From contig NC_071575.1 of assembly GCF_024509145.1 (NCBI RefSeq), positions 12,101,191 to 12,165,190 of the forward strand: a DNA stretch of 64,000 nt. Reading direction: 5' to 3'. The notes beneath the pieces are model-generated. The model worked only from the letters and a program-made list of their open reading frames with translations, ran no database searches and had not been told where the DNA came from. The position numbers and the translations under genes are program-made. Below, in pieces: positions 37,860 to 50,600 of the stretch. The first letter of the stretch is position 1. Each line of letters begins with the position of its first letter. This DNA is from Vidua macroura (Eukaryota; Chordata; Aves; Passeriformes; Viduidae).

Positions 37860-39871
37860 CTGTAATTAAAGATACTCTCATTAGTGAAGACAGATTGATA
37901 GCAGAAAACTGTCTTCCGGGCAACACTATTAGCAAGAGCACTTTCATGCACCACCTACATAACAGCATCCTAAACAGCAGAACAGATACTTCAAAGTGCA
38001 ATGTACATGAGATGCACTTCATACAAAATCTTACAGGAAATTTTTGACCACAAGAATGCTCCAGCCACTTCTGAAACAACATTGTTGAAAAATATCAATA
38101 CCATTTCTCTTTTTGCCATTTGTAGAGAATTATCTCTTTCTCACACCATAAAGTTTTGGATTTCTTAAGTTTTGTAGGTCTTACTTTGAAACACAAAGCA
38201 ATTATTTGGAAAAGAATATATGTCAATTCATGCATTTGCATTATTTCCATCAGACAGCTTCCACTGATGGCAGGCACTCTGCCTTGCCACTAATCAATAA
38301 CTAACACGAGGCTCTCAGGGGAGGTTAATTTAACAGAATAAACCTGATCATTTCTAAAGCTTCCTGGAAAGGTACCACTGACTTCAGCACGATGAAACCC
38401 TTGTACCTTGATGTTTAACTCTGTGTTATTTGGTTATAACCATTCCTTGATAGCTTTTATTGTTTTGTATAGAAGAGCACCAAATCTGATCTTTTATGTA
38501 TACAAACAATTCCATTCCCCTCACTGGGAGCTGCATGCATACTGAAAATAAAATTTGTCCCTTCAGTTATTTCATCAAGAGCAGGATGTGGAAAGTCCAA
38601 CAGAGTCACCTGGGGACCCTCCTTCTGAAATGCAAAGTGAACCTCAGCAGACTGGTATTTAGACGTCGTCCACTCAGGTTTTGTTCATTTCAAACTGGGT
38701 GTATATAGCTCAAATGGTGGGTGTATTGACAGATTACAGGAAAAGAACCAAACTGTAAGCACTGGATATGTGTAGGTGACTGGATACATAGAAATGAAAA
38801 TGAACTGACAGCACTCAAAATTTGCGTGAGTCATGCAAACAGCAAATGTCTAGGCACATACAGTATGATAGTCTGGGTCAAACAACATGTGTTTAGTACA
38901 TTATTAAACAGCCTCCAAGAAAATATGTTAGTTTAGAAAGAAGTGCTCTTATAATTAACTAGCAATTCATTTTCAACTCTCAGATTTTCTTGTTGACATT
39001 TTTCAAGTTTTAGACAGATATTCTTTTTATCTCTGAAATTCAGCTGTGTTTTCTAGGCTCAACGTAGATAGAAATAACAAGACAACATGAAGTCTGTATC
39101 TTATATATGCATATACTATATATATCTCTGTGTCTCATACACTGTTTACAAAGTCTAGGTTCTGACTGTAGGGGCTTGAGTTTCACTTATATCTGGTAGA
39201 TTTGGCACACTAAAAGGAAACATCAGTCAAGCCGAACTGATGCCAGCTTACCATGAAAGAAATCTGTCTACAGAAGGGAAAAAAAGCAGACAAAGTTCTA
39301 CAGAGGTGAACATCAACTGAAAAAGAGAGGCTATTGATTAGTCTGCCTCTCTCTGCTCAGACATTAAAGCCAAGTGCAGACATTAACTGGAGAAATATAA
39401 CCTTTCTAACTTTCTGTCTCAGATTAGGCAGAGGATGTTTGCTCACAGAAGTGATCTGCAAGAAAACTGGGCAAAATCAAGTGGGTAGAGCCAGCCTGAA
39501 CAACTCTAGAAATGCTCTCCTGTTGTTGTTAATCTAAACTGTATTCTCAGAAGAAAATTCTGATATTGCTTTTGTGCTCTAAGCAAGTAAAAAGCAATCC
39601 TCATTTGCCTAATGCCATTCTTCTCAGTGAGAGACTGCTGAGTTTTACAGCTAAATTATGTAAATCTATGGGGATGGCTATGTTTTCTGAAAAACTTCAG
39701 AAAAAAATTAAAAAGTGAAATAAAAATCAAAGGAAAGACTCTTCAGGTCATGTAGAGCATAATGTGTTTGATAGCATGTTATGGTAGAGTGTATAACCAC
39801 AAAAACTCTTTGCCTACCCACAGTGCTGGGCAGCATGTCATGGCAAGCATGCTGTTTTTTACATGAACTGC

Positions 39872-39920
39872 TAGAGAAATGTATGCATTTCTCTATGATT
39901 ATCCTGCATGCAGGATAATC
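39872..39920. repeat. Two adjacent palindromes in KITLG intron 6
   Basis: The first has 10-bp exact arms at 39872-39881 and 39886-39895 with a 4-nt loop. The second, starting one base later, is a perfect 24-bp palindrome with no spacer (39897-39920, centre GCATGC). Confidence 0.92.
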
Positions 39921-40902
39921 AGTGATAATTTTGTACCTTTGTTTTTATCAGTATTTTTCACAAACTTAATGCAATTTAAGACAACAGAAGAGACCCCTTT
40001 ACAATGAGGCATCTAAAACTGGAAAAATATGATTTCTGAAAAGTTATCTCCAATGCAGATGATTTCTTAATCATCTATGCAAAACTGAAAGGAATTTATA
40101 ATTATCTTTCCATGTATGGACATGCAATACAGGGATCAAGCCTAAATACAGGCCCATTGTGACACTCTACTTAGCCTACCTTTTAAAAATCACAACAGAT
40201 TTTCTTTTCCACAACCTGACAGTGTATGAATTAATTTGAAAGTTAAGTAATCCATAACTACTTTAAAAAGCAAGCAAAATCAGATTATTTAATTTCACTT
40301 TCAAGTCCAGAAAAAATTCTCTTGAAAGATCTGGGGAGAATGAAATGAGTCATGGCAGGTTTCTTCATGTGCCTTTTATTTATATTAAAATTTAAAACAG
40401 AACAGGCTGTAGAATTTTCAGTCTGGAGTACCTCCCAGGGACTTGTCTTAGTGAAGAAAAGGGAGAGAAGGAAAGAAAGCTGCCTACCACAGGGACCTTT
40501 TCCAAAGTTAGAAACTTTGGAAGTCTACACAGAAAGATTCTAATTCACATCAGTTGTAAAGGCAGAGCAGGAGAAGGAATAGCAGGAACCAGGTCTACCA
40601 ATAACTTTATGAACTCTTTGGGCAATGCCAGAGGAACTGCTGACTCTATCCAGCAGAGTGAAAAAGGGGAGTGGATGCAGGCCAGCATCTCTCAGAGCTC
40701 TCACTCTGCATCTTGTGGAAGATTCCCTAAGGAAGTGAGCTCATTTGATGCTGATTTATGTATAGTCTTCATGGACATTGGGATGTTTAGCTGCAAACAA
40801 ACAAAATATATTTACATTAAAAGCCACTCAGCTACACAATGAAGTTATTGAGCCACTTCCTACCTTGAGCCATGTGTAATTATGATTGAAAGCACTGGCT
40901 TC

Positions 40903-40907
40903 TTTTT

Positions 40908-40955
<48 letters not shown>
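40903..40955. repeat. Interrupted poly(T) tract (T17-C-T35)
   Basis: A T run of 17, a single C at 40920, then 35 T on the plus strand. In KITLG orientation it is poly(A) within intron 6. No retroposed gene body was recognised next to it. Confidence 0.95.
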
Positions 40956-40957
<2 letters not shown>

Positions 40958-43900
40958 CATATATGTCTCAAAGGAATTTCCAGTTTACCACTGCTCAGTT
41001 CTAACACAATTACCACAAGATCTTATCTGTAAAAATGCAGAGCAGCACTCACCTGTTCATTAGGGTTTTCCATTAACTATTAAGTTAGAACAAAGGAACA
41101 AAGGCACAGAAGGCAGTATCAATTGCATTAAGCCATGGGTGAACATTTTAAAATTGTTGTGCAATTACTGAATTAAACCATGGTATTTTTTGCTTAATTA
41201 AAAAAGGAGACCTTCTTCCTAAAAACAGTTACAGAGATCTCTGTTTACATATTCTTTGAGCTTCTCAGTACTAAATAATAGGGCTAAATTACTGTGAGGA
41301 AATTACAGACAAAAATGGAAGGAGGTAACACTGAACTCTTCATGAAACTATAAAGAACGTTATGGCATTCAATTGAAGGAGAAGTTTTACTCACAGCTAG
41401 TATGTTCAAGCTTTGATCAGAGCAACATGAAATTCATCTGATGGCTTCAACCACTGAAAGAAGAGATTAGGACTCAAGACTTCTTATCCTGAATCTTCTT
41501 CTTTACATAGGAACCATCTCATCTACATTCTCCAGACAATGTGTGGTACAATCACTCAGAGAAATATGAGCAAGACTGAAACTTTAACAGCTAATTGGAA
41601 CTTCAGTGGATTACAGTCAGGTAACATAAAGAGGAAAAAAGAAAGCAGCCTAAATAAATCTGGGATGGTGGTGGTGGTCTTTTGAGAATTTTATGAGAAA
41701 TAAGAAAAGATCTTTCTGCTTTTGAGTAAAGATGAAGCAGAAACATGTTACAAGTCTACATTCAATTTACAAGAATTAATAAAGCACTATTACCACTCAA
41801 AACCAATTAGAATAACATAATTGTTCTATTTTTCATTTAGCCAGGCTAAGATTTTTTGTGTATATTTAGTTGAGATTCTCTTCTATTATTGTAGTTTAAT
41901 TTTATTGTTATGTAAGAGCAATGGAGTCATGAAATATGACTCAATAAAAGCAGCAGAAATAAAAATCCCTAACTTAGCTAATTTATATACAGTTTCTATG
42001 ATATTTCACACATTATTTTATTGGATGATGCACTTCAGGTTTGTCTAAGTTGAATTTAGAACTGGGGCAGCTCAAGTGATCTGACTACACAGACTGTATT
42101 AATAGATTCAAAATATATTAATCTGGAGGGGGTCTTTTGCAAACACTCAATGCTTCTAAATGCTCTACTAACTATTAAACGGAAAAATAACTCAACTTAA
42201 AACTGTTTAAAATTAAAGTGTTAATTAAAAAAAAAATACCGTAGTTTGTGTCTGAAGATGCTTTTTTTTCAGGCTTCCCCTCTTCTCAATGCTTTCCTTT
42301 TTGAAATTTGAATTTAGTGGTGCTTTTCTGAGAACACTACTGAAGCCAGGAGAATGCTATGCTGGGGAGTCTTCACAGGGGAAGTACTAAGTTTTATTCA
42401 CTGTTGTTCATTCCAAGAAGGTAAGGATTAACTAAAACCAAAATTTCCTCAGCAATAAAGTCAAGACAAAACTACAATTGGCACTAATGACCATTTCAGG
42501 GGAAAAAACAGTGATGTCAATAAAGATTCTACAGCTCCCTCCCTGCAAAAAACCTCCAAACGAGTAACTACAGTGTAACCAGTCAGCATCCAAATTAATG
42601 TAATTTAATCTCATTATGAGTTCAAACTGTCCCCAGACCCAGCCAGACATGCAGTCCTCATGTAATTTCTACATAAGGCTGTTAACTGATATCCAATTTT
42701 CCAATAAATTGCTTAAGAGAATGATAATCAGTTAAAACACACCTGTACAGCATATGGTAGCCAAGCAATTTACTGCATTATTTTAATTAGGCTTTTTTCC
42801 TACTTGATTACCAGTTCCAATTATAAAACAAGATTAATAATCCTGCTTCTGCACTCTCCTCCACAGTACAGACACAGGTGCCACACTCCACTGCACTGCT
42901 CAGCACCCCTCCTGTTACTGTACTGAGTCAAACTCCTTTCATCTGAACTGCTTCTGTAATCTGTCTGTCTTTTGGCTTCTTGATCCATTACCATTGCTTC
43001 AGGCAGTGACTGAATAGTTTTCCTCTAGTAATAGCAGCAAAAATTATCACATGTTCAAACCTGAGAGAGAGACAGGTATGAATTCTTTAACCCCTTCCTA
43101 GTGCCTCAGAGTTGGCCCTGGGCTCATCAGTTTATTTGCAGACAGCTATGTGACCTCCTGGCAAGGAATCTATGGCAATGAGTCTTCTCTTTTCCAAAGA
43201 CTCAGGCTGGCAGCCAGGAGTGGAGGGGGTTTTTTAATTCCTTCTACTCTGAGGGTTCTGGGCTATGATGACTTAAGACCTACTCTTAATTAGAAAGCAA
43301 TCAAGAAGGGCTTCAAATCTGATAGCAGCTGTGAGCCAATTCCAAGGTAGCATGCATGGTGCTAAAAGCCCAGAGGGTAACTAGATTACATTCCAAAGAG
43401 AAGGAGCATGAGAAAAAACTCAGGCCTAGTAGCAACTGTGTCACCACCAGAAGCTACCATTGTGCCCACTAAACTGCATCAGGCTGCCCCTCTGCACGTG
43501 TTTCCTTAAGCACAGTCACATACAGTACCAGTCACATACTCCATCATCACACATTCAGATAACATAAATGTTTGTGAAGTGAAAAGGGGAAATTGTAAAG
43601 AGAGCTAGATATACACATTGTCATCTTGATGTGTCTGGGAAATGAGAACAAGGAAACAACAAGGTTAAACTTTGATCGCCATTTCAGCAACCTCTGAGGA
43701 AAATCCCCTCTTGTTCATGTGGGAAGCTCCAGATAGTGTTCACCTTGTTGTACATGATGTCACTAAAAGCCCCTGAAACTTCACTGTGTCCTTTCACCTC
43801 AGTTGCCTACACCCTTTCTGACCTCATGACAGGTAATGTTGAGGCTCTTACAGCAACCATTCTGGAGTCTTATCAGGGAGGTGTCATGTAATACAGTGAC

Positions 43901-44504
43901 CAAGACAGATAAGAAAGATGAACATGAGTATGGCAAGGAGAAGATTACAGCCGGCCAGAAAGGTACTGACTTTGTCACTGACCCCAAGCGAAAGCATGCT
44001 GTCAGTGGAGGTGGTCCTACTGCAACTACACAAAACAAGCACGGGGACTGTCCTCAGGGCTGGTGTAAAGCTTGGTTGGGATTGACAGCACTCTCAAAAT
44101 GCAATGTACAGGTATCCTCTTTGTTCACATGAGTGCCCTCATCCGATTAGGATAGCTATTCTGCTCACTTGGAGCAACTTCCTTTTCTGAGAGTTAAAAT
44201 GAGGTGTCTGGCCAAATTTTCTGAGGCCATATGACTAGTGAGACCTCATGACAGCCAAAACGAAGAGGCCTGCCCTCTCCAAGTTGTAGATTGCTGTCAC
44301 ATAATTGTAACTTGATAGCAACTCTATATTTTGATTAGATAAGTTCATTGCATTTCAGTATGACAGCTGAGAAACACATGGTACACCATCAGGAACATGT
44401 AACTTCCCATTAATTTGCACAATTAATGACATTCTTTTCCTCTGAGCTCTCACAACCAGCTACCAGAACAAAATGGAGACATATATTCAATCACTTGTAC
44501 TTAC

Positions 44505-44600
44505 TGTTATTGCTAGTGCTACTGCCAGTGCTGTCATTCCTAAGAGAGCTGGCAGCAACAGGAGGAAACAAAAATGTTTTTGTGACAGCGACTCTGGAAT
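44505..44600 (-). CDS. KITLG: KITLG exon 6: alternatively spliced exon with ectodomain cleavage site
   Basis: 96 nt (32 codons) starting inside an Asp codon (G from exon 5 plus AT): Asp-Ser-Arg-Val-Ala-Val-Thr-Lys, then Phe-Pro-Pro-Val-Ala-Ala-Ser-Ser-Leu-Arg, and a Ser/Thr/Asn-rich end. In KIT ligand, proteolysis at the Pro-Pro-Val-Ala-Ala-Ser segment releases the soluble cytokine. Skipping the exon gives the membrane-retained isoform. The length divides by three, with phase 1 at both ends, so skipping preserves the frame. An Asn-Asp-Ser N-glycosylation sequon is present. The acceptor is TTTAG next to 44601 and the donor is the strong consensus GTAAGT. The Ser-rich end seems two residues shorter than chicken, as I recall that protein. 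Confidence 0.93.
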
Positions 44601-45472
44601 CTAAATAGAAAATGAATGTGTCAGAATTATGAAACTTAAAATACAGTTCCCTCTATATAAGACGATGGCCTACAGGACTACTCTGATGTGGCCATAGGGC
44701 TGTTTCAAAAGCTGGCTGTAGGACAGTTCATAAAGTGGATTAAGCCAAAAAAGGCAGTTTTACTATGAGGCAGAAGTGTCTACATGCTGAGCTGCTGCTG
44801 AATAGCTAATCTGGAAAAGCAGTTACTGCTTACAAGTTCTTAGGTTATGGCACTGATCTGCTTCTAGCTACTACTGATGGAACTGTACAACCCTAATTAA
44901 AAGGCTAATATCAGTCACTAGAGAGAGTAAAAGAAAAGGTAATACAAACCCTCCATTTACTGGAAGGATAAGAAAGAGCTGCAGGAGCTTGACCTGAGCT
45001 TGTTAAAATGTTCAAATGAAGTAAACATTTCCCTGTTCAGGAAAAGTAGGATGAAATTAAAGGTGACTTGAGGCTGCTGCAATTTACAACTTATCCTAAC
45101 TTCCTCTCCTTTCAGTTGTGCAATCTTAGGCTCTTTTACCGCCTTATAAAACTAAATAGAGCATTAAGAGAAGATAAGAAGAACAGTGTAAAAAAGACAA
45201 TTCAGGATATATTTTGGATGAATAGAAACAGAGCAGCATAATGCAGGTTATTTTGATTATACTGAGAAATTATGTATCTAGGAGTGATGGCACTAGAACT
45301 TGACTTTGAACCTTCAGTGAACAAAAACCTTCAGTGTCAGTACTCACTTTAATTTGCAGTAAAAAGGTGACATGGAGGCATGGTATCAGATCTTTAGCAT
45401 CTCTGAAATCTAAGGAAAATCACACATTTATATCTGCCTAGATTCTGCTCCCCCAAAGGAGACCCTTCTTAC
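44601..45472 (-). other. KITLG: KITLG intron 5
   Basis: 872 nt with donor GTAAGA next to 45473 and acceptor ATTTAG next to 44600. No repeat or other feature was recognised. Confidence 0.93.
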
Positions 45473-45635
45473 CATTCTCCGGTGTTCCTACTGTTGAAGG
45501 CAGAATGCAGTCATTCTTATCCAATCTGTCTGCAGACTCTTTGTAGACCTCAATGGTACTATTAAAGTGCCTAAAAAAATCCTCAGGAATGAAGTGACCC
45601 TCTTCATAAAGGTGACCATTTTCTTTCACAAAATC
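45473..45635 (-). CDS. KITLG: KITLG exon 5: end of the cytokine domain
   Basis: 163 nt encoding 54 residues from Asp-Phe-Val-Lys-Glu-Asn-Gly-His to Gly-Thr-Pro-Glu-Asn plus one base of the next codon. It contains the Phe-Ile-Pro-Glu-Asp-Phe-Phe segment of the last helix of the four-helix bundle, an Asn-Ser-Thr glycosylation sequon, and Cys in Lys-Asn-Asp-Cys. By position, mature residue about 142, that Cys corresponds to the conserved Cys that pairs with mature Cys43. The acceptor is CTCTAG next to 45636 and the donor is GTAAGA. The frame is open and unbroken. Confidence 0.96.
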
Positions 45636-47492
45636 CTAGAGTAAAATATAGAATTCAGCTTGAAAGAAGGTCAAGGGAGATGTTCATTTCAACACCTCAA
45701 TAAATGATAAAAATCCCCAAAGATGATACAAAATCATTTATATTTTTAACCTGCAGACAACCAGATTCGCTGTATACAATCTTCATAAAACAAAGAAGCC
45801 TTCTTATCTGAGGATTCCAAATTAGCTTTGCAAATAGAAATTAATTATTAATACAGTGTTGCAAAATTGCTCAGGAATGAAAGACAGTCTCCCATCTTAT
45901 AGTGAAAACCAAGAGACTTTTTAAAATTCCCCTCATTAAAAAAAAAAAACAAAACAAAACCTTGGTTTCACAGTACTTTGCAAAGTTTCACATGAGTCTT
46001 TTAATCTGAGCACACAAACACAACAATCATTGGTATTGTCATCAAGAGAATGGGGAACAGAATACAATAGCTGGGGTACACCACTGCTCAGAAACAGGCT
46101 GAGATCCCTGATAACATACCTAAAAATAAGAGCAACGATAAACAAGGAAGCCCAGTCCCTCTGAGGTCTAACTGACAAGTTTGTTATGACAGACTAAACA
46201 ACATGATCGAGATCCATGGTGATGATTGACGGTTTTCTTCTTCTTTTTTTTTTTTTTTTTTTATGTCAGCAAGTCAAATTTGGCCTGGGGTTACTCTGTA
46301 CTTTTAAGAAGGAGGACAGTGGGAAGAACATGGTCCAAGTATGTCCTAAGGAAAATCTCTTGGTGATGGCTCCAAAGTTAGTTTATGTTTGATGCTAAAA
46401 GTACTAGACTTAAGATCATCATTCTCTAAGGAAAACAATAGCTAGTTGTTTTACTGAATGACAGGATATTTACTTTTCCATTCTACAAAATAAAATTCCT
46501 CTTCCCCAACCACATCCCAGCTGAATGCTTTGAATCATCTGGACAAAAATAGAAAAGAAAAAAAATATATACACTAAATGTTGGAGATAACTCAGTTTGA
46601 AATGGAGAAGTAGGGAATATTTAAATACTCACAGCAAATACATGGCAAGCTTACAAGGTTATTCCACTCTAAAGGCACCTGAGTGTTTTACTTATTTGAT
46701 TCATTCTGGGTGTTGAAAAGCTGCAATTACAAAAACTAAGGACTTAGCTGATAAAAATAACTGTATATGGAAGATAAACTACTTGCTCTGAAGGACATGA
46801 TGGATTTTACCTGTTTTATTCAGTGGGACAAAACCTTCAACTACAGAACTTATTTTTAATTACTGATAGTCTAGTCAGATCTGGGTAACAGACTATAAAA
46901 TTAATTTCTTCCCCTCTTCCCTGCCTGCACAGATAATCAGACATCTCTTGAGCGAGAATCCTTCCAGCTGCTGTCAGAATCCAGAAACACATGGAAATGG
47001 ACAAATATCCTCTGGTCTTTGCTGTGCCTTTATATAAAAAGTTAATTAAACCATGGAGAAGCTTTCAGAGCTTCACACACTGTGATACATACTAAGAGTA
47101 TATTAATAATTTTAACCAAATAATTTTTAAATTTACATTAACATCACTGGCAAAATATATAATTTAACCTGGATACACAAGGAAGATTTCTGCTAGTTTC
47201 AAAAAGATTAGGATGGATTAATTATCTTGACTTTAAATACCTGCATACAGATCATTGTATATACTGCAATGCCTTCTAAGCCATTTTTCTTTGAAACAGG
47301 AGATAAAAATTAACCAATGTTAGCACAGTGCACTCAGTGCATTTCTAAACAAAGTGGGATTTCAGATGCACAGGAATAGAAATGAAAACAAATCTAATAA
47401 ATCCTTGGAAATTCCTAAACTATTACTGAATATTGTGCAACAGAAAGTAAAAATAAGTATCTAGTACAAAAGCTGAAACTGTATAAAATTAC
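45636..47492 (-). other. KITLG: KITLG intron 4
   Basis: The donor is GTAATT next to 47493 and the acceptor is CTCTAG next to 45635. It contains a T run of about 19 nt near 46244-46262 and a short A run at about 45939-45949. Nothing else was recognised. Confidence 0.92.
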
Positions 47493-47672
47493 CTTGTTTT
47501 TATCAAAAGCAAGGCATGCCATAAGATCATTAATTATCCTTGTGAGATTATTGATGATTGAATAGTTGCTTAAAACATCCGACATATCTGGAATATCTGA
47601 AAATTTCTGGAGAAGATTATGTAGACTCCTTGAAAATTCAGGCACCATCAAATGCAACCAACAGTGACTAGG
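47493..47672 (-). CDS. KITLG: KITLG exon 4: core of the four-helix cytokine domain
   Basis: 180 nt, 60 codons, phase 0 at both ends. It starts Pro-Ser-His-Cys-Trp, where Cys is mature residue 43, and ends Phe-Asp-Lys-Asn-Lys. It carries the conserved Leu-Ser-Asn-Tyr-Ser-Ile-Ile segment and a third conserved cysteine in Met-Ala-Cys (mature residue about 92, matching human Cys89 after a three-residue insertion). Asn-Tyr-Ser and Asn-Leu-Thr are potential N-glycosylation sites. This part of the bundle contributes to KIT binding and to the ligand dimer interface. The acceptor is TTGACAG next to 47673 and the donor is GTAATT. Confidence 0.97.
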
Positions 47673-50600
47673 CTGTCAAGGGATAAAAAGAGAAAGAGAT
47701 GTAAATTAAATATCAGACATTTGTAAAGACTGGTTAAACATCTCAGTGTGCAAAAGTAAATTAGACTGTTCTTTCCAATTTAAACTATCTCAAAAATATA
47801 AATTACAATTCTTCATTTTTAATGTGACCAATTTTCTCTTCAGTGCTTTTGGTAATATTTCTATTCTCACTGATACTGACATATCTATGGTTGTCTGTTA
47901 AATGCCATCCCTTCATTAAATTCTCAATGAATGCCAAGTGTCATTGTGTTGAGCATTTCAGCATTGGAACATGTTACTGTGAACCTTAGTCCATGCTTTC
48001 ATTAACCTATTTGTTTTCTTTTCAATTCCTACTGCCTTAACAATTATTTAAATAGCAGTTTTCATTTATTGCTGTTACCTTACATGACTCAGTTAACCCC
48101 AAAGATCCTTGATTTAAATTTCTTTTCAGGAGGGTTTCCATAAAAATTTTGCACGAAATCTCTGTATGCTTTATCCACCTTTAAACTAGTTAGCTGAGTT
48201 AATAATTTTTCTTCAGCTTTTTCACTAAATGCCATTACTGGGAACAGTTTCTAGATCTAAAGGCCTTTCTTCTTCCTGAGTCTTTGATAACAAAAGTGTT
48301 CTGCACAGCCTGTCACTGTATACACTAACACCTATGCAATTAGTTTGCAGACAAAGTTTGTACAGCTGTTCACATGACTGAAACCTGGTAATTCATCTTG
48401 CTGTCTTAGAGGAAGTAAATAACTTCATAAGTCAGAACTGCAATTTGTGTCTGTAAATACCTTATCAATAAAAGCTAATTTTTTAATGGAAAATGTTATG
48501 AGAATTTATTCCATAAATAAATATGACATAATTTTTCCAATACTGAAAATGTCTCATTAAAGCCTTCTAGATACAAAGATCTTGGCCCAACAAACCCTAA
48601 GTACTCTCAGTATCACTAAACCAGTTTCCAGTTGCTGCCCAGTGGATAGGCAGCACCCACTGAATCCACTTTCTGCAACACACAGCAAATGTTTGGCAAT
48701 GTACACACTTCTAGGCATAATCTCATTTACTCAGTTTCTTCAATAAACCTGCATACAGATTCTTAAAAAAAAAAAAAAAAATCCACAGGTGTTGTTCTGC
48801 TTTGATGTGTAAATGTTTCTGACAAGAAAAAATACACTTCACATTTCTGAAGACTAATCAGACTATTAGGCTTCCAGGCTTAGAGAACCAAATGTAAATA
48901 CATTGTTCGGCTCCACCTGAATTTCCACTTCTCTGTACAACTCTCTCACACAATGATAACCTGTGGCAAGTCAGTGATGCAACCTTTTGCAATTATCTCA
49001 ACAATGACTTAAAAAAGAAAGAAACAGAAAGTAAAATGGATAGCATTTGGCTTGAGTCTGCTTCCCCTTTTTCCTTCGAGGACAACAAGGTGAGGCAGGG
49101 AGGCAGAAGCAAATAAATCAGAGAAAGCTTGTTGAAACATATTCTGTTCAAGCAGTGTATGTTGTGCTGCATCCCACCGCCCCCACAAGACAGGCAACAC
49201 ATTTTCTTTCCTATGCTTTGGAGTAGGAACACTGATACAGAACTAACTACTGTGCTTCCCTGAACTGGAAACCTCGAAAACCTTTTCCTTTGAGGTTTTG
49301 TGGGTGAGCATTCTCCTATGGCAGGGACTAGCATAAGCTTGCTGTTCTCCTAGTGAGCATTTGGCAATTCCAGCAGGGAGTCTATTTTGTTGCTCCTGTG
49401 GTTTAGCATGTGTGTGGGAGTCTCCTCTAACTGAACTGTTCTGACCTACAAAGCTGTATTTCATAAAAGCTCTAAGTTCTCTTTTCAGTAATGTCAAGCT
49501 GTGCAATCATTTGCTATGTCAATACCTACCAAACACAGGGATAAAACTGCTCTAATTGAAAAATATGACATTATTTGCGAAGAGAAATTGAGGCTCAACT
49601 CTGATATTTTGTGTAAACTTTGACCAAGATTAATATTCTAAGGCAATTGCAAATGTGATTTCCCTTGTACTTCCGTGTAGCTCTCATTTGGCTTTTACTT
49701 TCTACATCTGTGTAAAAGTTTGAATTTTATCTCCTCTTTGCATTCAACCCTTTGCTCTCATCTCTGCCTTTTAACCTTCAGGTTCGACTACACAGTTTAC
49801 TCTATACAAGACTACTTTTAAAGCCACTCAGTTGCCTTGAGCTAGTGCATAATGCAACAACCCTTCTGTTTAATGGATGGGTCAGTCTGTTCCTGTTACA
49901 TGCACTACACTGGCTTCCCATCTGCTTTGCGTTCACCCTTCCTTCCTGCCTTTAGTCATCTACATTTGGGACTTGCTGCCTTGGGTACACTTCCCACTTT
50001 ATGCATGCACTGAAGATTGAAATCTATTGAAAAAAATTGCAGAGCACCATTTCAATCCCTTCAGAGTTGAGCAAGGGCATTTACTTTAGGCAAAGCCATG
50101 GGTTTCCCAGCTTGTGTGGACCAGAGCAAAGCCTACGTATTCAGCAAGCCTTGCTGTTGTATGCATAACACAAGCTGAAATTCCCAGAGAGGAATTTGGC
50201 AAAGTGGGATCTGAATACTGCTGAATACTTTCTCCTGTGAGAAAGTATTCAGCAGTATTCAGATCCCAATACTTTCTCCTGTGAGAAAGTATTGGCATGT
50301 AGCCAAGAGCTGTACCTGACATTACTATGACTGAAAGTGGTGTGCAAATGAAACACGGAAGTCTCAGCTCAACTTCTCTTCTTCCTTTTTATTTCTTGGC
50401 TGCTTATTGTAAATGTAAACTGGATCTAAATTTCTGAATATGATGCATCAAGATGACACAGCACTGAAAAGAATGGAAAAGAATCTGCATACTGGCAGTG
50501 AAACCTGAACCATGGAGAGAGGCAAGAGTGAGAACAACTAGGACTCATTGCTCAAGCAGGTTCCCTGGCCTTCTTCATCTGCCAGCACTCCCAGGAGTGT

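Larger units (their letters stand above)
37860..44504 (-). other. KITLG: KITLG intron 6
   Basis: A 6.6-kb intron with donor GTAAGT next to 44505 and acceptor TTACAG next to 37859. It contains two adjacent palindromes (39872-39920), a T17-C-T35 tract (40903-40955) and otherwise unremarkable AT-rich sequence. A 98-codon plus-strand frame at 43836-44132 has no recognised domain and is taken as chance. Confidence 0.9.

Noticed and set aside
43836..44132. 98-codon plus-strand frame opposite KITLG intron 6
   Set aside because: Charged peptide with no known motif and no flanking splice or promoter signals beyond chance.
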